From Morganella morganii H1r (GTDB lineage Bacteria > Pseudomonadota > Gammaproteobacteria > Enterobacterales > Enterobacteriaceae), in contig NZ_AYMP01000004.1 in assembly GCF_000633515.1 (NCBI RefSeq), forward strand, positions 186,001 to 250,000: DNA of 64,000 nt, in the 5' to 3' direction. The position numbers and the translations under genes were made by a program. Each line of letters opens with the position of its first letter. Positions within the stretch are counted from its first letter, which is position 1. Shown here in pieces: positions 43,257 through 54,041 of the stretch. A model generated the notes under the pieces. It was not told the DNA's origin. It made no database searches and was given only the letters and a program-made list of their open reading frames with translations.

Positions 43257-43414
43257 TCTGTGCCCTGAAATCCGGTTTTGTGTTTCAGATTTGACGGTAC
43301 CGTTTTATTGTCTGCCGGTCAAAAGAATATCGAATCTCTAATTATTACTACTCATTTATTTTTAATTACCGGCTGTTAGTATTATCTGAATTTCGGATCA
43401 TAAGGAAATATCCA

Positions 43415-43996
43415 ATGGCAGATATACGCTATATTACAGGCGGTGCAGATGGCTGGCTTAATGTCAAAAGAGAACCCGCACAAAACATTATTGCACTCCC
43501 CGGAACATTAAAAGTTGATGTGACCAGTAATAAGAATGGCCGCGACTATTTTACAGCGTCAGAAGGTGTGGAAAAAGGGAAAAACTTCTCTGTTAAAGAG
43601 GGGTATTTATCACGGGTCAGCCCGAATTACCGATCAGCCGCATCACTCAGTTTTTCTGTTTCAAATGAAATACTGGAATATCCTTACGGGAAAATACATG
43701 CCTTCACCGATGATATCAACCCAATCCCCGTTGGTATTCACAATATTCAAATACCTGATTTCCCGCATGATGGCGGTTTGGGATATACCGTACAATCACC
43801 GTTTGCCAAAAATTGGTTTTATTTGGGAACAGGAAATGCAGTCCCGGGTAATAATGACCGGTATTTACATCCCGGAAGAGGTACTTTAGGCTGTATTACT
43901 GTTGACCCTACCAAATGGACAGAATTATACGAATATCTTATTCGTTGCAGGAGCGGAGATGGAAAAACTGTCGGTCGTGTTACTGTTACTCGTTAA
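43415..43996 (+). CDS. candidate L,D-transpeptidase-like toxin (Tlde1/DUF2778-like)
   Basis: 193-residue protein without signal peptide or membrane segment. The C-terminal third has YLHPGRGTLGCITVDPTKW (about residue 149-167), matching the His...Gly-Cys-Ile catalytic signature of L,D-transpeptidase-like effectors such as Tlde1 of Salmonella; Cys158 would be the nucleophile. An upstream IPVGIHNIQIPDFPHD segment resembles the family's substrate-side strands. It overlaps by 38 bp an exported protein gene, the arrangement of a toxin and its periplasmic immunity protein. Lower GC than gltD or sspB suggests recent acquisition. No VgrG, Hcp or PAAR lies nearby, so the delivery route is unknown. The identification is by motif and context only. 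Confidence 0.6.
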   Translation: MADIRYITGGADGWLNVKREPAQNIIALPGTLKVDVTSNKNGRDYFTASEGVEKGKNFSVKEGYLSRVSPNYRSAASLSFSVSNEILEYPYGKIHAFTDDINPIPVGIHNIQIPDFPHDGGLGYTVQSPFAKNWFYLGTGNAVPGNNDRYLHPGRGTLGCITVDPTKWTELYEYLIRCRSGDGKTVGRVTVTR

Positions 43997-44486
43997 TAGT
44001 CTTTTTATTGCACCTGCCAGTGCCGGTACTGATACGCTTGTTTTAAAAAATACGGCTGATGCCCGGCAACCCGGCCTGGTTCTTGATGGCCTGAAAAATG
44101 CTGCGATATCACCTGATGATGCCGTGCTTTCCCAATTTAATACGCCGGCTGTCAACGCAATGGCAAAAAAAAACTGGTCAGCTGCCGGAAAAATGTATGG
44201 CGAAAAGATGCTGCGTTATCCTTCACCTGACACTATCGTGCACTATGCTGATGCCCGGTTATTAATGCTTAAAGAAGTAAAAACCCGGAACAATGCCTTA
44301 ACAGAGTTTAATTCGGTGGTTGTACCGGATACGCTTCTCTATTACCGCTCGGCTGAAACCGTGGATAATCAGATTAATCAGTTATCCCCGGATGAAAAAC
44401 AACACCTTCGCACGAAAATAGCCTGCATTGAGACGTTTATTGCAGACAAAGAAGCAAAAACATTTACCTGCCCGATACTCCGGTAA
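43959..44486 (+). CDS. candidate periplasmic immunity protein
   Basis: 175-residue protein with a clear Sec signal peptide (MEKLSVVLLLLVNSLFIAPA, cleavage after SA at about 23) and no membrane anchor afterwards. The mature part is helical and hydrophilic, with one cysteine pair near the C-terminus (IACIETF, TCPIL). The start at 43959 follows AGGAG and overlaps the preceding gene by 38 bp, implying coupled production. No family recognised. The role is inferred: an exported partner is what a cell-wall-targeting toxin needs. Confidence 0.55.
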   Translation: MEKLSVVLLLLVNSLFIAPASAGTDTLVLKNTADARQPGLVLDGLKNAAISPDDAVLSQFNTPAVNAMAKKNWSAAGKMYGEKMLRYPSPDTIVHYADARLLMLKEVKTRNNALTEFNSVVVPDTLLYYRSAETVDNQINQLSPDEKQHLRTKIACIETFIADKEAKTFTCPILR

Positions 44487-44504
44487 TCTCCGCAGAATTT
44501 CAGT

Positions 44505-44534
44505 AAAAAGACCGCTTTCGCGGTCTTTTTTATT
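44505..44534. terminator. bidirectional terminator
   Basis: Stem GACCGC/GCGGTC flanked by A5 and T6, serving the candidate immunity gene (+) and sspB (-), which converge here. Confidence 0.85.
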
Positions 44535-44544
44535 TATCAGTCTG

Positions 44545-45033
44545 TTACTTCACGACACGTAAGTTCGGACGGCCACGCGGTGGTTTCGGCGGTTCCGGGT
44601 CATCCCCGTCAGTACTCTCTTCCGCCGGTTTTGCCGGTTCGTCGTGGATCAGGGTGATGTTATCCACAGCCGGGGTCAGAATGTCTTCGTCTTCCGCAGC
44701 CTCATAAGCCACTTCCGGCTCAAACATCATTCCGGCACCGTTTTCACGGGCGTAGACCGCAATAATGGCGGCCATCGGCACATCCACCTGACGCGGAACG
44801 CCGCCGAAACGGGCATTAAAACCGACCCACTCGTTGGTCATTTCCAGATTGCCCACAGCACGCGGTGCAATATTCAGGACAATCTGTCCATCCTGAGCAT
44901 ACTCCATCGGCACATTGACACCGGGGGTGTTCACATCCACCACCAGATGGGGTGTCAGCTCATTATCCAGTAACCACTCATAGTGTGCCCGCAACAGATA
45001 AGGGCGGCGCGGTGTTAATTCCTGAATATCCAT
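44545..45033 (-). CDS. sspB: ClpXP protease specificity-enhancing factor SspB
   Basis: 162-residue adaptor that binds ssrA tags and RseA and delivers them to ClpXP. The folded domain (about 1-110: TPRRPYLLRAHYEWLLDN, GQIVLNIAPRAVGNL, FNARFGG) is followed by a flexible acidic linker and the ClpX-docking tail RGRPNLRVVK. 6 bp after sspA in the standard operon. Confidence 0.97.
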   Translation of the reverse strand: MDIQELTPRRPYLLRAHYEWLLDNELTPHLVVDVNTPGVNVPMEYAQDGQIVLNIAPRAVGNLEMTNEWVGFNARFGGVPRQVDVPMAAIIAVYARENGAGMMFEPEVAYEAAEDEDILTPAVDNITLIHDEPAKPAEESTDGDDPEPPKPPRGRPNLRVVK

Positions 45034-45039
45034 CAGTGA

Positions 45040-45690
45040 TTAACCCCGTGACTGTAAACGCATCTCACGCTCAGCTTCCGTCAGGGAAGCCAGGAAAGAG
45101 TCACGCTCAAACACGCGCTGCATGTAGAACTGCAGATGTTTGGTATCCGAAGACGGACGTGCGGACAGGTCGATACCCAGTACCGGCAGACGCCATAACA
45201 GCGGGGACAGATAGCAGTCCACCAGGCTGAATTCTTCATTCATAAAATACGGATATTCTTTGAATACCGGCGAAACTGCAACCAGCTCTTCCGTTAACTG
45301 TTTGCGGGCCTGGTTCGCTTCCTGGGCAGAGCCCTTTTCAATTTTATTCATCAGCGAGTACCAGTCCTGCTCGATGCGGTGCATCATCACACGGCTCTGC
45401 GCACGCATCACCGGGTAAACAGGCATCAGTGGCGGGTGCGGGAAACGCTCATCAAGGTATTCCATGATAATACGTGAATCATATAAGGTCAGCTCGCGAT
45501 CCACGAGTGTCGGTACCGTCTGGTATGGGTTCAGATCGATCAGGTCTTGTGGCAGATTGCCTGCTTCGACATGCTCAATTTCAAAACTTACCCCTTTTTC
45601 CGCCAGTACAATCCGTACCTGGTGGCTGAAAATATCGGTCGGGCCGGAGAACAGAGTCATTACCGAACGTTTGTTGGCAGCGACAGCCAT
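45040..45690 (-). CDS. sspA: stringent starvation protein A
   Basis: 216-residue GST-fold protein that binds RNA polymerase, aids acid tolerance and lowers H-NS levels in stationary phase. Seen: MTLFSGPTDIFSHQVRIVLAEKG (thioredoxin-like N-domain) and a helical C-domain with MNEEFSLVDCYLSPLLWRLP, including the conserved PHP patch region (HPPLMPVYP). The start at 45690 follows GGAGG; an ATG at 45711 was rejected. Confidence 0.97.
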   Translation of the reverse strand: MAVAANKRSVMTLFSGPTDIFSHQVRIVLAEKGVSFEIEHVEAGNLPQDLIDLNPYQTVPTLVDRELTLYDSRIIMEYLDERFPHPPLMPVYPVMRAQSRVMMHRIEQDWYSLMNKIEKGSAQEANQARKQLTEELVAVSPVFKEYPYFMNEEFSLVDCYLSPLLWRLPVLGIDLSARPSSDTKHLQFYMQRVFERDSFLASLTEAEREMRLQSRG

Positions 45691-45987
45691 GAAAACCTCC
45701 AAGTTTATCAAAATAAAGGAATGAACAGCGCACTACGCCATTCCTACCTGTAATCTCTCACTGAATCCGGGAAAGAAAACCACAGCGAGCCAGTCCGGGC
45801 GCGCGGCAGTGTGTTCAGGGGCGAGAAAATGTTTGTGCCAGTTTACCAGATTTTGCCCAACTTAGGGTGACTCCGGGCAAAAAATCATTCAAAAACACTA
45901 AAAATGGGGGTTAACAGCGACAGATTCATGAAATAAACATGAAACTACAGGTTATGACGGGATAATTTGCGGCAGTTATACGGTTAT

Positions 45988-46015
45988 AAAAAAACCCGCC
46001 GGTGGCGGGTTTTTT
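45988..46015 (-). terminator. rplM-rpsI terminator
   Basis: Stem AAACCCGCC/GGCGGGTTT with a short loop and T7 on the - strand, 22 bp past rpsI. Confidence 0.88.
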
Positions 46016-46036
46016 GTATTCCAACGAAACCAGTGA

Positions 46037-46432
<396 letters not shown>

Positions 46433-46444
46433 CTATAATCCCGA

Positions 46445-46879
<435 letters not shown>

Positions 46880-47077
46880 TTACCCAATAAATAAGTTACA
46901 TGTTGGTGAACCAATGTTCAGAAACTGAGGCTCACACGACGCTTGTCCAGTAAACCTACCCCTTCGAGCAGAATCATCTGGCGCTAGTTGCAGTCTTCTT
47001 TGGGAAATAAAGAAAACCGCTGTAACGTGGGGTCGCAAGATTATAGAGAAGTCCCTGCAAAAAATCGACCCCAAATT

Positions 47078-47108
47078 AAAAAAATTTCCCCGAAACCCTT
47101 TTCAGGGG
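47078..47108 (-). terminator. possible zapE terminator
   Basis: Imperfect stem CCCC...GGGG followed by AAATTTTTTT on the - strand, just past the zapE stop. Low stem quality. Confidence 0.4.
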
Positions 47109-47114
47109 CGCGCA

Positions 47115-48242
47115 TTATACCAGATGCGGCAGTTTCAGGTACTCCTCACTTTGCATTTCCTGCAGCCGGGAGAGGCATCTGGCGAACTCGAAAGCCAATA
47201 ACTGCCCCTGATAGAGAGAATCCATCCCGCTCTGTGCCTGAATAATCAGTTTGACTTTCCGCTCATAAAACTCATCCACCAGCGCCAGAAAGCGCCGTGC
47301 CGCATTCTCATTTTCCGTGGTCAGCACCGGAACCTCATATAAAAGTACCGTGTGATAGATTTTTGACAGCGCGATATAGTCAAGCTGACTGCGCGCATCC
47401 TCACACAGTGTCCGGAATGTCACTGCCAGCACACCATCAGTTTCCCGCACCACCGGCAGCTGACGGTGATTGATGGTCAGCGCCGCCTGTCCGGCTTTCT
47501 GTCCGCCGGTCAGCCGGGAAAACATGCTGTCCATTGCCGCTGACGTGTCCGCATCCGCCGGGGTCAGCCACAGATGAGCCTGTGTCAGGGTACGCAGGCG
47601 GTAATCAATTCCCGCATCCACATTCAGCACATCACAGTATTTTTTAATCTGTTCAATGGCCGGCAGAAACCGGGCACGCTGTAATCCGTTACGGTACAGG
47701 TCATCCGGCGGGATATTGGAGGTCGCCACCAGCGCAATGCCGCGCTGAAACAGCGCTTCCAGCAGGGTACCCAGGATCATGGCATCCGTGATATCGGAGA
47801 CAAAAAACTCATCGAAACAGAGAACATCCGTTTCCTGTGCAAAGCCGTCCGCAATACTTTCCAGCGGATTTTCATGTCCCTGAAGCGTCGTCAGCGCCTC
47901 ATGCACCCGCAGCATAAAGCGGTGGAAATGCAGCCGCAGCTTGCGCGGCCCGGGCAGGCTGTCATAAAACAGATCCATCAGCCAGGTTTTGCCGCGCCCG
48001 ACCCCGCCCCACATATAAATGCCCTGTACCGGCGGACAACTCACCGGTTCAGGCGCTTTTTTCAGCCAGCGGTTCAGGGTGCCGCGCAGCCCTTTTTCCG
48101 GCTCCGGAGTACATGGCGTATGCATCAGGAGCGCCTGATGCATCTCTGTCAGCCGGTCAACGGTACGCCGCTGCACCTCGTCCGGTGCAAATCCGCTGCC
48201 GTTCAGTGCCTGCTGATACAACTCACGCGGTGTTGTGCTCAT
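47115..48242 (-). CDS. zapE: cell division protein ZapE (AFG1-like ATPase)
   Basis: 375-residue cytosolic AAA-type ATPase (formerly YhcM) that associates with FtsZ under low oxygen and heat. Seen: Walker A GGVGRGKTWLMDLF (about residue 73-86), Walker B LCFDEFFVSDITDA and VATSNIPPDDLY sensor. Divergent from zapG. Confidence 0.95.
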   Translation of the reverse strand: MSTTPRELYQQALNGSGFAPDEVQRRTVDRLTEMHQALLMHTPCTPEPEKGLRGTLNRWLKKAPEPVSCPPVQGIYMWGGVGRGKTWLMDLFYDSLPGPRKLRLHFHRFMLRVHEALTTLQGHENPLESIADGFAQETDVLCFDEFFVSDITDAMILGTLLEALFQRGIALVATSNIPPDDLYRNGLQRARFLPAIEQIKKYCDVLNVDAGIDYRLRTLTQAHLWLTPADADTSAAMDSMFSRLTGGQKAGQAALTINHRQLPVVRETDGVLAVTFRTLCEDARSQLDYIALSKIYHTVLLYEVPVLTTENENAARRFLALVDEFYERKVKLIIQAQSGMDSLYQGQLLAFEFARCLSRLQEMQSEEYLKLPHLV

Positions 48243-48426
48243 AAACAGTAATCCCTTAATATTATCAGAGGTTTTTATTGAGATTTTTATGATGTAGCGG
48301 CGGGTATTATACCCGGAAATCCGGGATAATGCCGGAAAGCCTTACCTTCACTATTCCCCCCGGACGGCAAATCCGGTTATAGTGACAACAGATTCTAACG
48401 CGCATGATGCACTTAAAGGAGTAGCC

Positions 48427-48831
48427 ATGATTTGGGTATATGCACTCATCGGATTAGCAGTTGGTTTAATCATTGGTGCGCTGGCCGTTCGTCTGGGCAG
48501 TTCTAAGTTCAGAGAGCAGGAAGCCATGAAACGGGACCTGGAAAAGAACAAGGCCGAGCTGGAAGAGTACCGCAAAGAGCTGGTCAGCCACTTTGCCCGC
48601 AGTGCAGAACTGCTGGATAACATGGCGAAAGATTACCGCCAGTTATATCAGCACATGGCGAAAAGTTCATCAGAACTGATGCCGGAACTGTCCGCACAGG
48701 ATAATCCGTTCAGTTACCGCCTGACGGAAGCTGAGGCCGATAATGATCAGGCACCGGTAAAAATGCCGCCGCGTGATTATTCAGACGGCTCATCCGGCCT
48801 GTTCCGTCCCGCCGGGAACAAAGAAAGTTAA
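48427..48831 (+). CDS. zapG: cell division/envelope protein ZapG (YhcB)
   Basis: 134-residue inner-membrane protein (DUF1043). One N-terminal helix (IWVYALIGLAVGLIIGALAV) is followed by a coiled coil (about 30-75, KFREQEAMKRDLEKNKAELE) and a disordered tail. It links the elongasome and divisome and affects LPS synthesis. The start at 48427 follows AAGGAG; upstream in-frame codons were rejected. Confidence 0.95.
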   Translation: MIWVYALIGLAVGLIIGALAVRLGSSKFREQEAMKRDLEKNKAELEEYRKELVSHFARSAELLDNMAKDYRQLYQHMAKSSSELMPELSAQDNPFSYRLTEAEADNDQAPVKMPPRDYSDGSSGLFRPAGNKES

Positions 48832-48836
48832 TCGTT

Positions 48837-48864
48837 AAAACCGCAGGCGACTGCGGTTTTTTTT
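48837..48864 (+). terminator. zapG terminator
   Basis: Stem AAAACCGCAG/CTGCGGTTTT with loop GCGA and T8. Confidence 0.9.
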
Positions 48865-48966
48865 CGCCTGAATTCAGCTGCTTAATACGGTCTTCCGAAC
48901 CATTCCCCGCACTAATCTTCAGTTCACGTAAAGCCTTGTAAAGGTTGTTTTATTTCCGTTGAATGC

Positions 48967-48994
48967 GGAACTTTTACACACACATAGAGTCATA
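48967..48994 (+). promoter_or_regulatory. candidate sigma-E promoter for degQ
   Basis: GGAACTT at 48967-48973, then 16 nt, then TCATA at 48990-48994. The -35 is a perfect sigma-E match; the -10 is fair. Predicted start about 65 nt upstream of degQ. Confidence 0.5.
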
Positions 48995-49065
48995 CAGATA
49001 TCTGCGTATGCTGCGGCTTCTCATGCCTGCAGATTCAGCTTATTAATTGATGAGACACAAAACGA

Positions 49066-50460
49066 ATGATGAATAAAAAGAAAAAAAACCTGCTCAGTGC
49101 TGTTGCCATCAGCCTCGGGTTATCTCTCGCGGCACTGCCTGCGGTATCAAATGCAGCGTTACCGGCCAAAATGGCCACCGGCGAATCTCTGCCGAGCCTG
49201 GCACCGATGCTGGAAAAAGTACTGCCTGCCGTGGTCAGCGTGGAAGTTTCCGGGACAGCCGTTGCCCGTCAGCAGGTGCCGGAAGAGTTTAAATTCTTCT
49301 TCGGCCCGAATATGCCGTCACAGCAGGAAAGTGTCCGTCCGTTCCAGGGACAGGGTTCCGGCGTCATTATTGATGCACAGAAAGGCTATATTCTGACCAA
49401 CAACCACGTTATTCAGAATGCGGATAAAATCCAGATCCAGCTCAATGACGGCCGCAAATATGATGCGACCTTAATCGGCCGCGATCCGCAGACCGACATT
49501 GCCCTGTTACAGGTGAAAAATGCCCCGAACCTGACAGCCATCACCCTGGCGGATTCCGACAAACTGCGCGTCGGTGATTTCACCGTTGCTGTCGGTAACC
49601 CGTTTGGTCTGGGTCAGACCGCAACCTCCGGGATTATATCAGCATTAGGCCGCAGCGGTCTGAATGTGGAAGGGCTGGAAAACTTTATCCAGACCGATGC
49701 CTCCATCAACCGGGGTAACTCCGGCGGTGCGCTGGTGAATCTCAACGGTGAACTGATCGGTATCAACACCGCGATTCTGGCACCGGGCGGCGGTAATATC
49801 GGGATCGGCTTTGCTATCCCGAGTAACATGGCCAAAGACCTGACCTCCCAGCTGATTGCCACCGGCGAAGTCAAACGCGGCTCCCTTGGTATCCGCGGGA
49901 CTGAAATGAACGCCGATATTGCCAAGGCAATGAATGTGGAAGCCCAGCGCGGGGCGTTTGTCAGTGAAGTAATGCCGAAATCCGCCGCTGCCAAAGCGGG
50001 GATAAAATCCGGTGACGTGCTGGTCTCCGTTGACGGCAAACGTGTCAGCAGCTTTGCGGAACTGAGAGCCAAAATCGGCACCACCGCGCCGGGCAAAGAA
50101 GTGAAAATCGGTCTGCTGCGCAAAGGTAAACCGCTGGAAGTCACCGTGATACTGGATGACAGCGAAGGCCAGACGACCAAAGCGGAAAACCTGACCACTC
50201 TGCTGCAGGGTGCAACCCTGAGTAACGGCAGTAATAAAGAGGGTAATAAAGGTGTCAATATTGATGCGGTACAGAAAGATTCTCCGGCAGCCGGGTCAGG
50301 GCTTCAGCCGGGCGATCTGATTATCGGCGTCAACAATCACCGGGTGATGAGCATTGTTGAACTGCGCAAAATTATCGACGGCAAACCAAACGTGCTGGCA
50401 CTGAATATTTTACGCGGCGATGACAATATCTATCTGCTGCTGAATAATGCCGGCCGCTGA
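49066..50460 (+). CDS. degQ: periplasmic serine endoprotease DegQ
   Basis: 464-residue HtrA protease/chaperone. Signal peptide about 1-30 (cut after VSNA). Catalytic triad motifs: LTNNHV (His), QTDIALLQV (Asp) and GNSGGALVNLNGE (Ser). Two PDZ domains follow (about 265-350 and 375-462). The short loop LA (FKFFFGPNMPSQQES) without the CxxxxxC pair of DegP favours DegQ. Two tandem ATGs begin the gene. degS, its usual neighbour, lies 7.6 kb downstream. Confidence 0.95.
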   Translation: MMNKKKKNLLSAVAISLGLSLAALPAVSNAALPAKMATGESLPSLAPMLEKVLPAVVSVEVSGTAVARQQVPEEFKFFFGPNMPSQQESVRPFQGQGSGVIIDAQKGYILTNNHVIQNADKIQIQLNDGRKYDATLIGRDPQTDIALLQVKNAPNLTAITLADSDKLRVGDFTVAVGNPFGLGQTATSGIISALGRSGLNVEGLENFIQTDASINRGNSGGALVNLNGELIGINTAILAPGGGNIGIGFAIPSNMAKDLTSQLIATGEVKRGSLGIRGTEMNADIAKAMNVEAQRGAFVSEVMPKSAAAKAGIKSGDVLVSVDGKRVSSFAELRAKIGTTAPGKEVKIGLLRKGKPLEVTVILDDSEGQTTKAENLTTLLQGATLSNGSNKEGNKGVNIDAVQKDSPAAGSGLQPGDLIIGVNNHRVMSIVELRKIIDGKPNVLALNILRGDDNIYLLLNNAGR

Positions 50461-50483
50461 TACATTTTTGCAGTGAATACTGA

Positions 50484-50514
50484 AACCGCGCCGCGTAACA
50501 CGGCGCGGTTTTTT
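50484..50514 (+). terminator. degQ terminator
   Basis: Perfect 10-bp stem AACCGCGCCG/CGGCGCGGTT with a 7-base loop followed by TTTT and then ATTT. It ends 4 bp before the convergent cysI stop. Confidence 0.9.
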
Positions 50515-50517
50515 ATT

Positions 50518-52245
50518 TCAGGCAGCGCCGGCCTCATAAAAATCCACAGCAGAATTCAGTACCGGTTTCACCACCCCGGCGCGGATCAGATAATCACCGA
50601 AATCCTCCCCGTCCGTCCGCTCCTGTGACCAGCGTCCGATAAGCTCATCAAGCACTGATAAAATCGCTGCTGAGCTGATATTTTCGCGGTACATGCGCGG
50701 GATACGGGTGCCGGTGCGGTTACCACCAAGATGCAGATTATAACGATCCGGCGCTTTGCCCACTAACCCCACTTCCGACAGCATGGCTCTTCCGCAGCCG
50801 TTCGGGCAGCCGGTGACCCGCAGGACGATCTCTTCATTCTCCACACCGTGTGAAGACATAATCTTCTCAACCTCTGTGACAAACTCAGGCAGAAACCGCT
50901 CCGCTTCCGCCATCGCCAGCGGGCAGGTCGGAAACGACACACAGGCCATGGAATTTTCCCGCAGCGGCGTGACATTATCGCTGATAAGACCGTGTGCCCG
51001 CGCAAGGGATTCAATACGGGATTTGTCCGCCTCCGGAATACCGGCGACAATCAGGTTCTGATTGGCGGTTAACCGGAAGTCCCCCCGGTGGATTTTGGCG
51101 ATTTCCGCCACGCCGGTTTTCAGCGGTTTGCCCGGCAAATCAATCAGACGGCCGTTTTCAACAAACAGCGTCAGATGCCAGTGGTCGTCAATCCCTTTTA
51201 ACCAGCCTATCTGATCACCGCGCAGGGTGAATTCATACGGGCGGATCGGGGCAAACGTGATACCCGCCCGCCGCTCTGCTTCCTGTCTGAATGTATCAAC
51301 CCCTACCCGCTCCAGCGTGTATTTGGTTTTGGCATTTTTACGCTCCGTCCGGTTTCCCCAGTCGCGCTGGGTGGTGACAATCGCCTCCGCCACTGCCAGT
51401 GTGTCTTTCAGCGGGATAAACCCGAACTCACTGGCGAGACGCGGAAACGTTGCCGTATCACCGTGCGTCATCGCCAGACCGCCGCCCACCAGTACATTAA
51501 AACCAATCAGCTTGCCGTTTTCTTCAATCGCCACAAAATTCATATCATTGGCGTGTAAATCAACATCATTCAGCGGCGGGATCACCACCGAGGTTTTAAA
51601 CTTACGCGGCAGATAGGTTTCACCTAAGATCGGTTCCTCATCGGTTGCCGCCACTTTTTCTTTGTCCAGCCAGATTTCAGCATACGCGCGGGTACGGGGC
51701 AGCAGATGCTCAGAGATTTTTTTCGCCCATTCATACGCTTCCCGGTGCAGGCCGGACTGAACCGGGTTCGAAGTGCAGAGTACATTGCGGTTCACATCGT
51801 TGGCGGTTGCCAGTGAATCCAGCCCGGCCTCATGCAGCATCTGATGCGCCGGTTTAACATCCCCTTTCAGAATACCGTGAAACTGAAACGTCTGCCGGTT
51901 GGTGATCCGGATACTGCCGTACAAAGTCTGTTCTGCGGCAAATTTATCTATTTTCAGCCACTGTTCCGGGGTGATCACCCCTCCCGGCAGCCGGCAGCGC
52001 AGCATCATGGCGTGGCGAGGCTCCAGTTTTTGTTCTGTGCGTTCCGCCCGGATATCGCGGTCATCCTGCTGATACATGCCGTGAAAGCGGATCAGCAAAA
52101 AGTTATCCCCCTCAAATCCGCCGGTCAGACCGTTGCTCAGATCCTCTTTGATGGTGCCGCGCAGATAGTTGCTCTCGCGCTTCATTCTTTCGCTGTCGCT
52201 CAGTTTGCCTTCCACGATTAAAGGCCCGTTGTGTTTATCGCTCAT
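50518..52245 (-). CDS. cysI: sulfite reductase (NADPH) hemoprotein beta-component
   Basis: 575-residue siroheme/4Fe-4S subunit that reduces sulfite to sulfide with six electrons from CysJ. Seen: siroheme-Fe4S4 cysteines in [10 protein letters not shown] and GCPNGCGRA (about residues 437-490), with sulfite-binding arginines in [14 protein letters not shown]. It shares a TAATG junction with cysJ. cysH, next in E. coli, is absent from this locus. Confidence 0.97.
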   Translation of the reverse strand: MSDKHNGPLIVEGKLSDSERMKRESNYLRGTIKEDLSNGLTGGFEGDNFLLIRFHGMYQQDDRDIRAERTEQKLEPRHAMMLRCRLPGGVITPEQWLKIDKFAAEQTLYGSIRITNRQTFQFHGILKGDVKPAHQMLHEAGLDSLATANDVNRNVLCTSNPVQSGLHREAYEWAKKISEHLLPRTRAYAEIWLDKEKVAATDEEPILGETYLPRKFKTSVVIPPLNDVDLHANDMNFVAIEENGKLIGFNVLVGGGLAMTHGDTATFPRLASEFGFIPLKDTLAVAEAIVTTQRDWGNRTERKNAKTKYTLERVGVDTFRQEAERRAGITFAPIRPYEFTLRGDQIGWLKGIDDHWHLTLFVENGRLIDLPGKPLKTGVAEIAKIHRGDFRLTANQNLIVAGIPEADKSRIESLARAHGLISDNVTPLRENSMACVSFPTCPLAMAEAERFLPEFVTEVEKIMSSHGVENEEIVLRVTGCPNGCGRAMLSEVGLVGKAPDRYNLHLGGNRTGTRIPRMYRENISSAAILSVLDELIGRWSQERTDGEDFGDYLIRAGVVKPVLNSAVDFYEAGAA

Positions 52246-54041
52246 TAATAGACATCCCTCTGATACCGGCGCGCCGTGCGCAGCTCACTTAAAAATTCAT
52301 CCGCCGATTCACCGTCCCGGTTACCGTACCGGCTGATGATCGCCAGTAATGCGTCCTCAGTATCGCGGGCCATCAGACCCGCATTACCGCAGACGTAAAT
52401 ATGTGCGCCATCCTCAATCCAGCGCCACACGTCCGCTCCCTGCTCGCGCAGTTTGTCCTGGACATAGGTTTTTGCCGGTTTATCCCGCGACCAGGCCAGT
52501 GAGATATGGGTCAGCACGCCATCGCGGACATAACGCTGCCATTCGGTCTGATACAGAAAATCCTCGGTAAAATGCTGATTGCCGTAGAAAAGCCAGTTTT
52601 TACCGGAAGCACCGTCATTTTCCCGCTGCTGCATAAACGCGCGGAACGGCGCAATACCGGTACCTGCACCGATCATAATAACCGGCACATCCGGATCGGC
52701 AGGCAGACGGAAATGATCATTAGATTCAATGAAAACCCGTACATCCCCGCCCTCCTGTATACGGTCAGCGAGAAAGCCGGAAGCCCCGCCGGTCCGTGCC
52801 CGGCCATCCGTCTCATACCGCACCACGCCGACCGTCAGATGGATCTCATCCTCCGCCTCGGCCTGCGATGATGAAATTGAATAGAGCCTCGGGGTCAGTG
52901 GCCGGAGAATACCGGCAAAAGCCTGTGCTGAAGGCCGAGAAGGTGCCTGACGCAGCATTTCCGCGACAGGCGTGGTCTGCGCGTAATGCAGCGCGGCCTG
53001 CTTATCACTGATCAGAGCGGATAACACGTCATGTTGCGATAACTGTGCGTATTTGCTGACCGTCACCCCGTTATTCTGTGTGAGCTCCAGATGCCGGATC
53101 AATGCCTCGCGCAGGCTGCAGGTATTGCCGGATACGGTGATCTCCGCCGCCGCATCGGCATGCAGCAGGCTGATAATCTCATCCGCCAGTGCCGGATCAT
53201 TCTCAAACCAGACCCCGAGCGAATCACCGGGCTGATAATGCAGACCGGAATCCCCCGCAGAAATTTCAATATGCCGCACATCTTTCAGTGAATTGCGGCC
53301 GGTAATTTTCTGATTAACGGAGAGAGATGCCGTCAGCGGTGCCTCTTTGCTGTAACGGTTTTCAGTGACACTGACCGCCTGAGCGGCAGTCTGCTGCGGA
53401 TCTCCCGCCGCAATGCCCCGAGCTTTCAGCACCTGTGTCAGTGATTCAGTCCACGCCGCTGCCGCTGCCTGATAATCCACATCCGCATCCGTCCTCGGCA
53501 CAAGCGCGGTCGCACCGGCCTTTGTCAGCTGAGTATCAAAATCGATTCCTGCCTGACAGAATTTTTCGTATGACGAATCCCCCAGCGAGAAAACAGCATA
53601 AGCGGTGCCGCTGAGATCCGGCCTTTTTGATGAATGCAGATATTTATAAAATGCCACCGCTTCTTCCGGTGGTTCACCGTCACCCTGCGTGGATGTCACA
53701 ATAATGACAATCTTCTCCCGGGCGAGTTGCTTATATTTATAGTCTCCGGCATTCACTAAATTCACCGCGAGTTTCTCACTGAGAAAACGTCTTTTTAATT
53801 CTTCACATACGCGCCGTGCATTACCGGTTTGCGAGGCAGAAATAAGGGTAATAATCTCACGGTCTGTTGTATTTAATGCCGGGGAAATATCTGCCGGTAC
53901 AGACGTATTCCCCCGTCCCCACAAATAACCGGATAACCAGGCCAGTTGCTGAGAGGTAAAACCTGCTGTTGCTGTCTGCAAAGCAGCAAGCTGCTCCGCA
54001 GAAACCGGAAATACCTGCTCCGGCGGTATCTGTGCTGCCAT
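52245..54041 (-). CDS. cysJ: sulfite reductase (NADPH) flavoprotein alpha-component
   Basis: 598-residue diflavin reductase. N-terminal flavodoxin-like FMN domain (about 62-200, [28 protein letters not shown]) is followed by an FAD/NADP domain ([55 protein letters not shown]), ending RYQRDVY. Electrons pass NADPH-FAD-FMN to CysI. First gene of the cysJI pair, divergent from tauA. Confidence 0.97.
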   Translation of the reverse strand: MAAQIPPEQVFPVSAEQLAALQTATAGFTSQQLAWLSGYLWGRGNTSVPADISPALNTTDREIITLISASQTGNARRVCEELKRRFLSEKLAVNLVNAGDYKYKQLAREKIVIIVTSTQGDGEPPEEAVAFYKYLHSSKRPDLSGTAYAVFSLGDSSYEKFCQAGIDFDTQLTKAGATALVPRTDADVDYQAAAAAWTESLTQVLKARGIAAGDPQQTAAQAVSVTENRYSKEAPLTASLSVNQKITGRNSLKDVRHIEISAGDSGLHYQPGDSLGVWFENDPALADEIISLLHADAAAEITVSGNTCSLREALIRHLELTQNNGVTVSKYAQLSQHDVLSALISDKQAALHYAQTTPVAEMLRQAPSRPSAQAFAGILRPLTPRLYSISSSQAEAEDEIHLTVGVVRYETDGRARTGGASGFLADRIQEGGDVRVFIESNDHFRLPADPDVPVIMIGAGTGIAPFRAFMQQRENDGASGKNWLFYGNQHFTEDFLYQTEWQRYVRDGVLTHISLAWSRDKPAKTYVQDKLREQGADVWRWIEDGAHIYVCGNAGLMARDTEDALLAIISRYGNRDGESADEFLSELRTARRYQRDVY

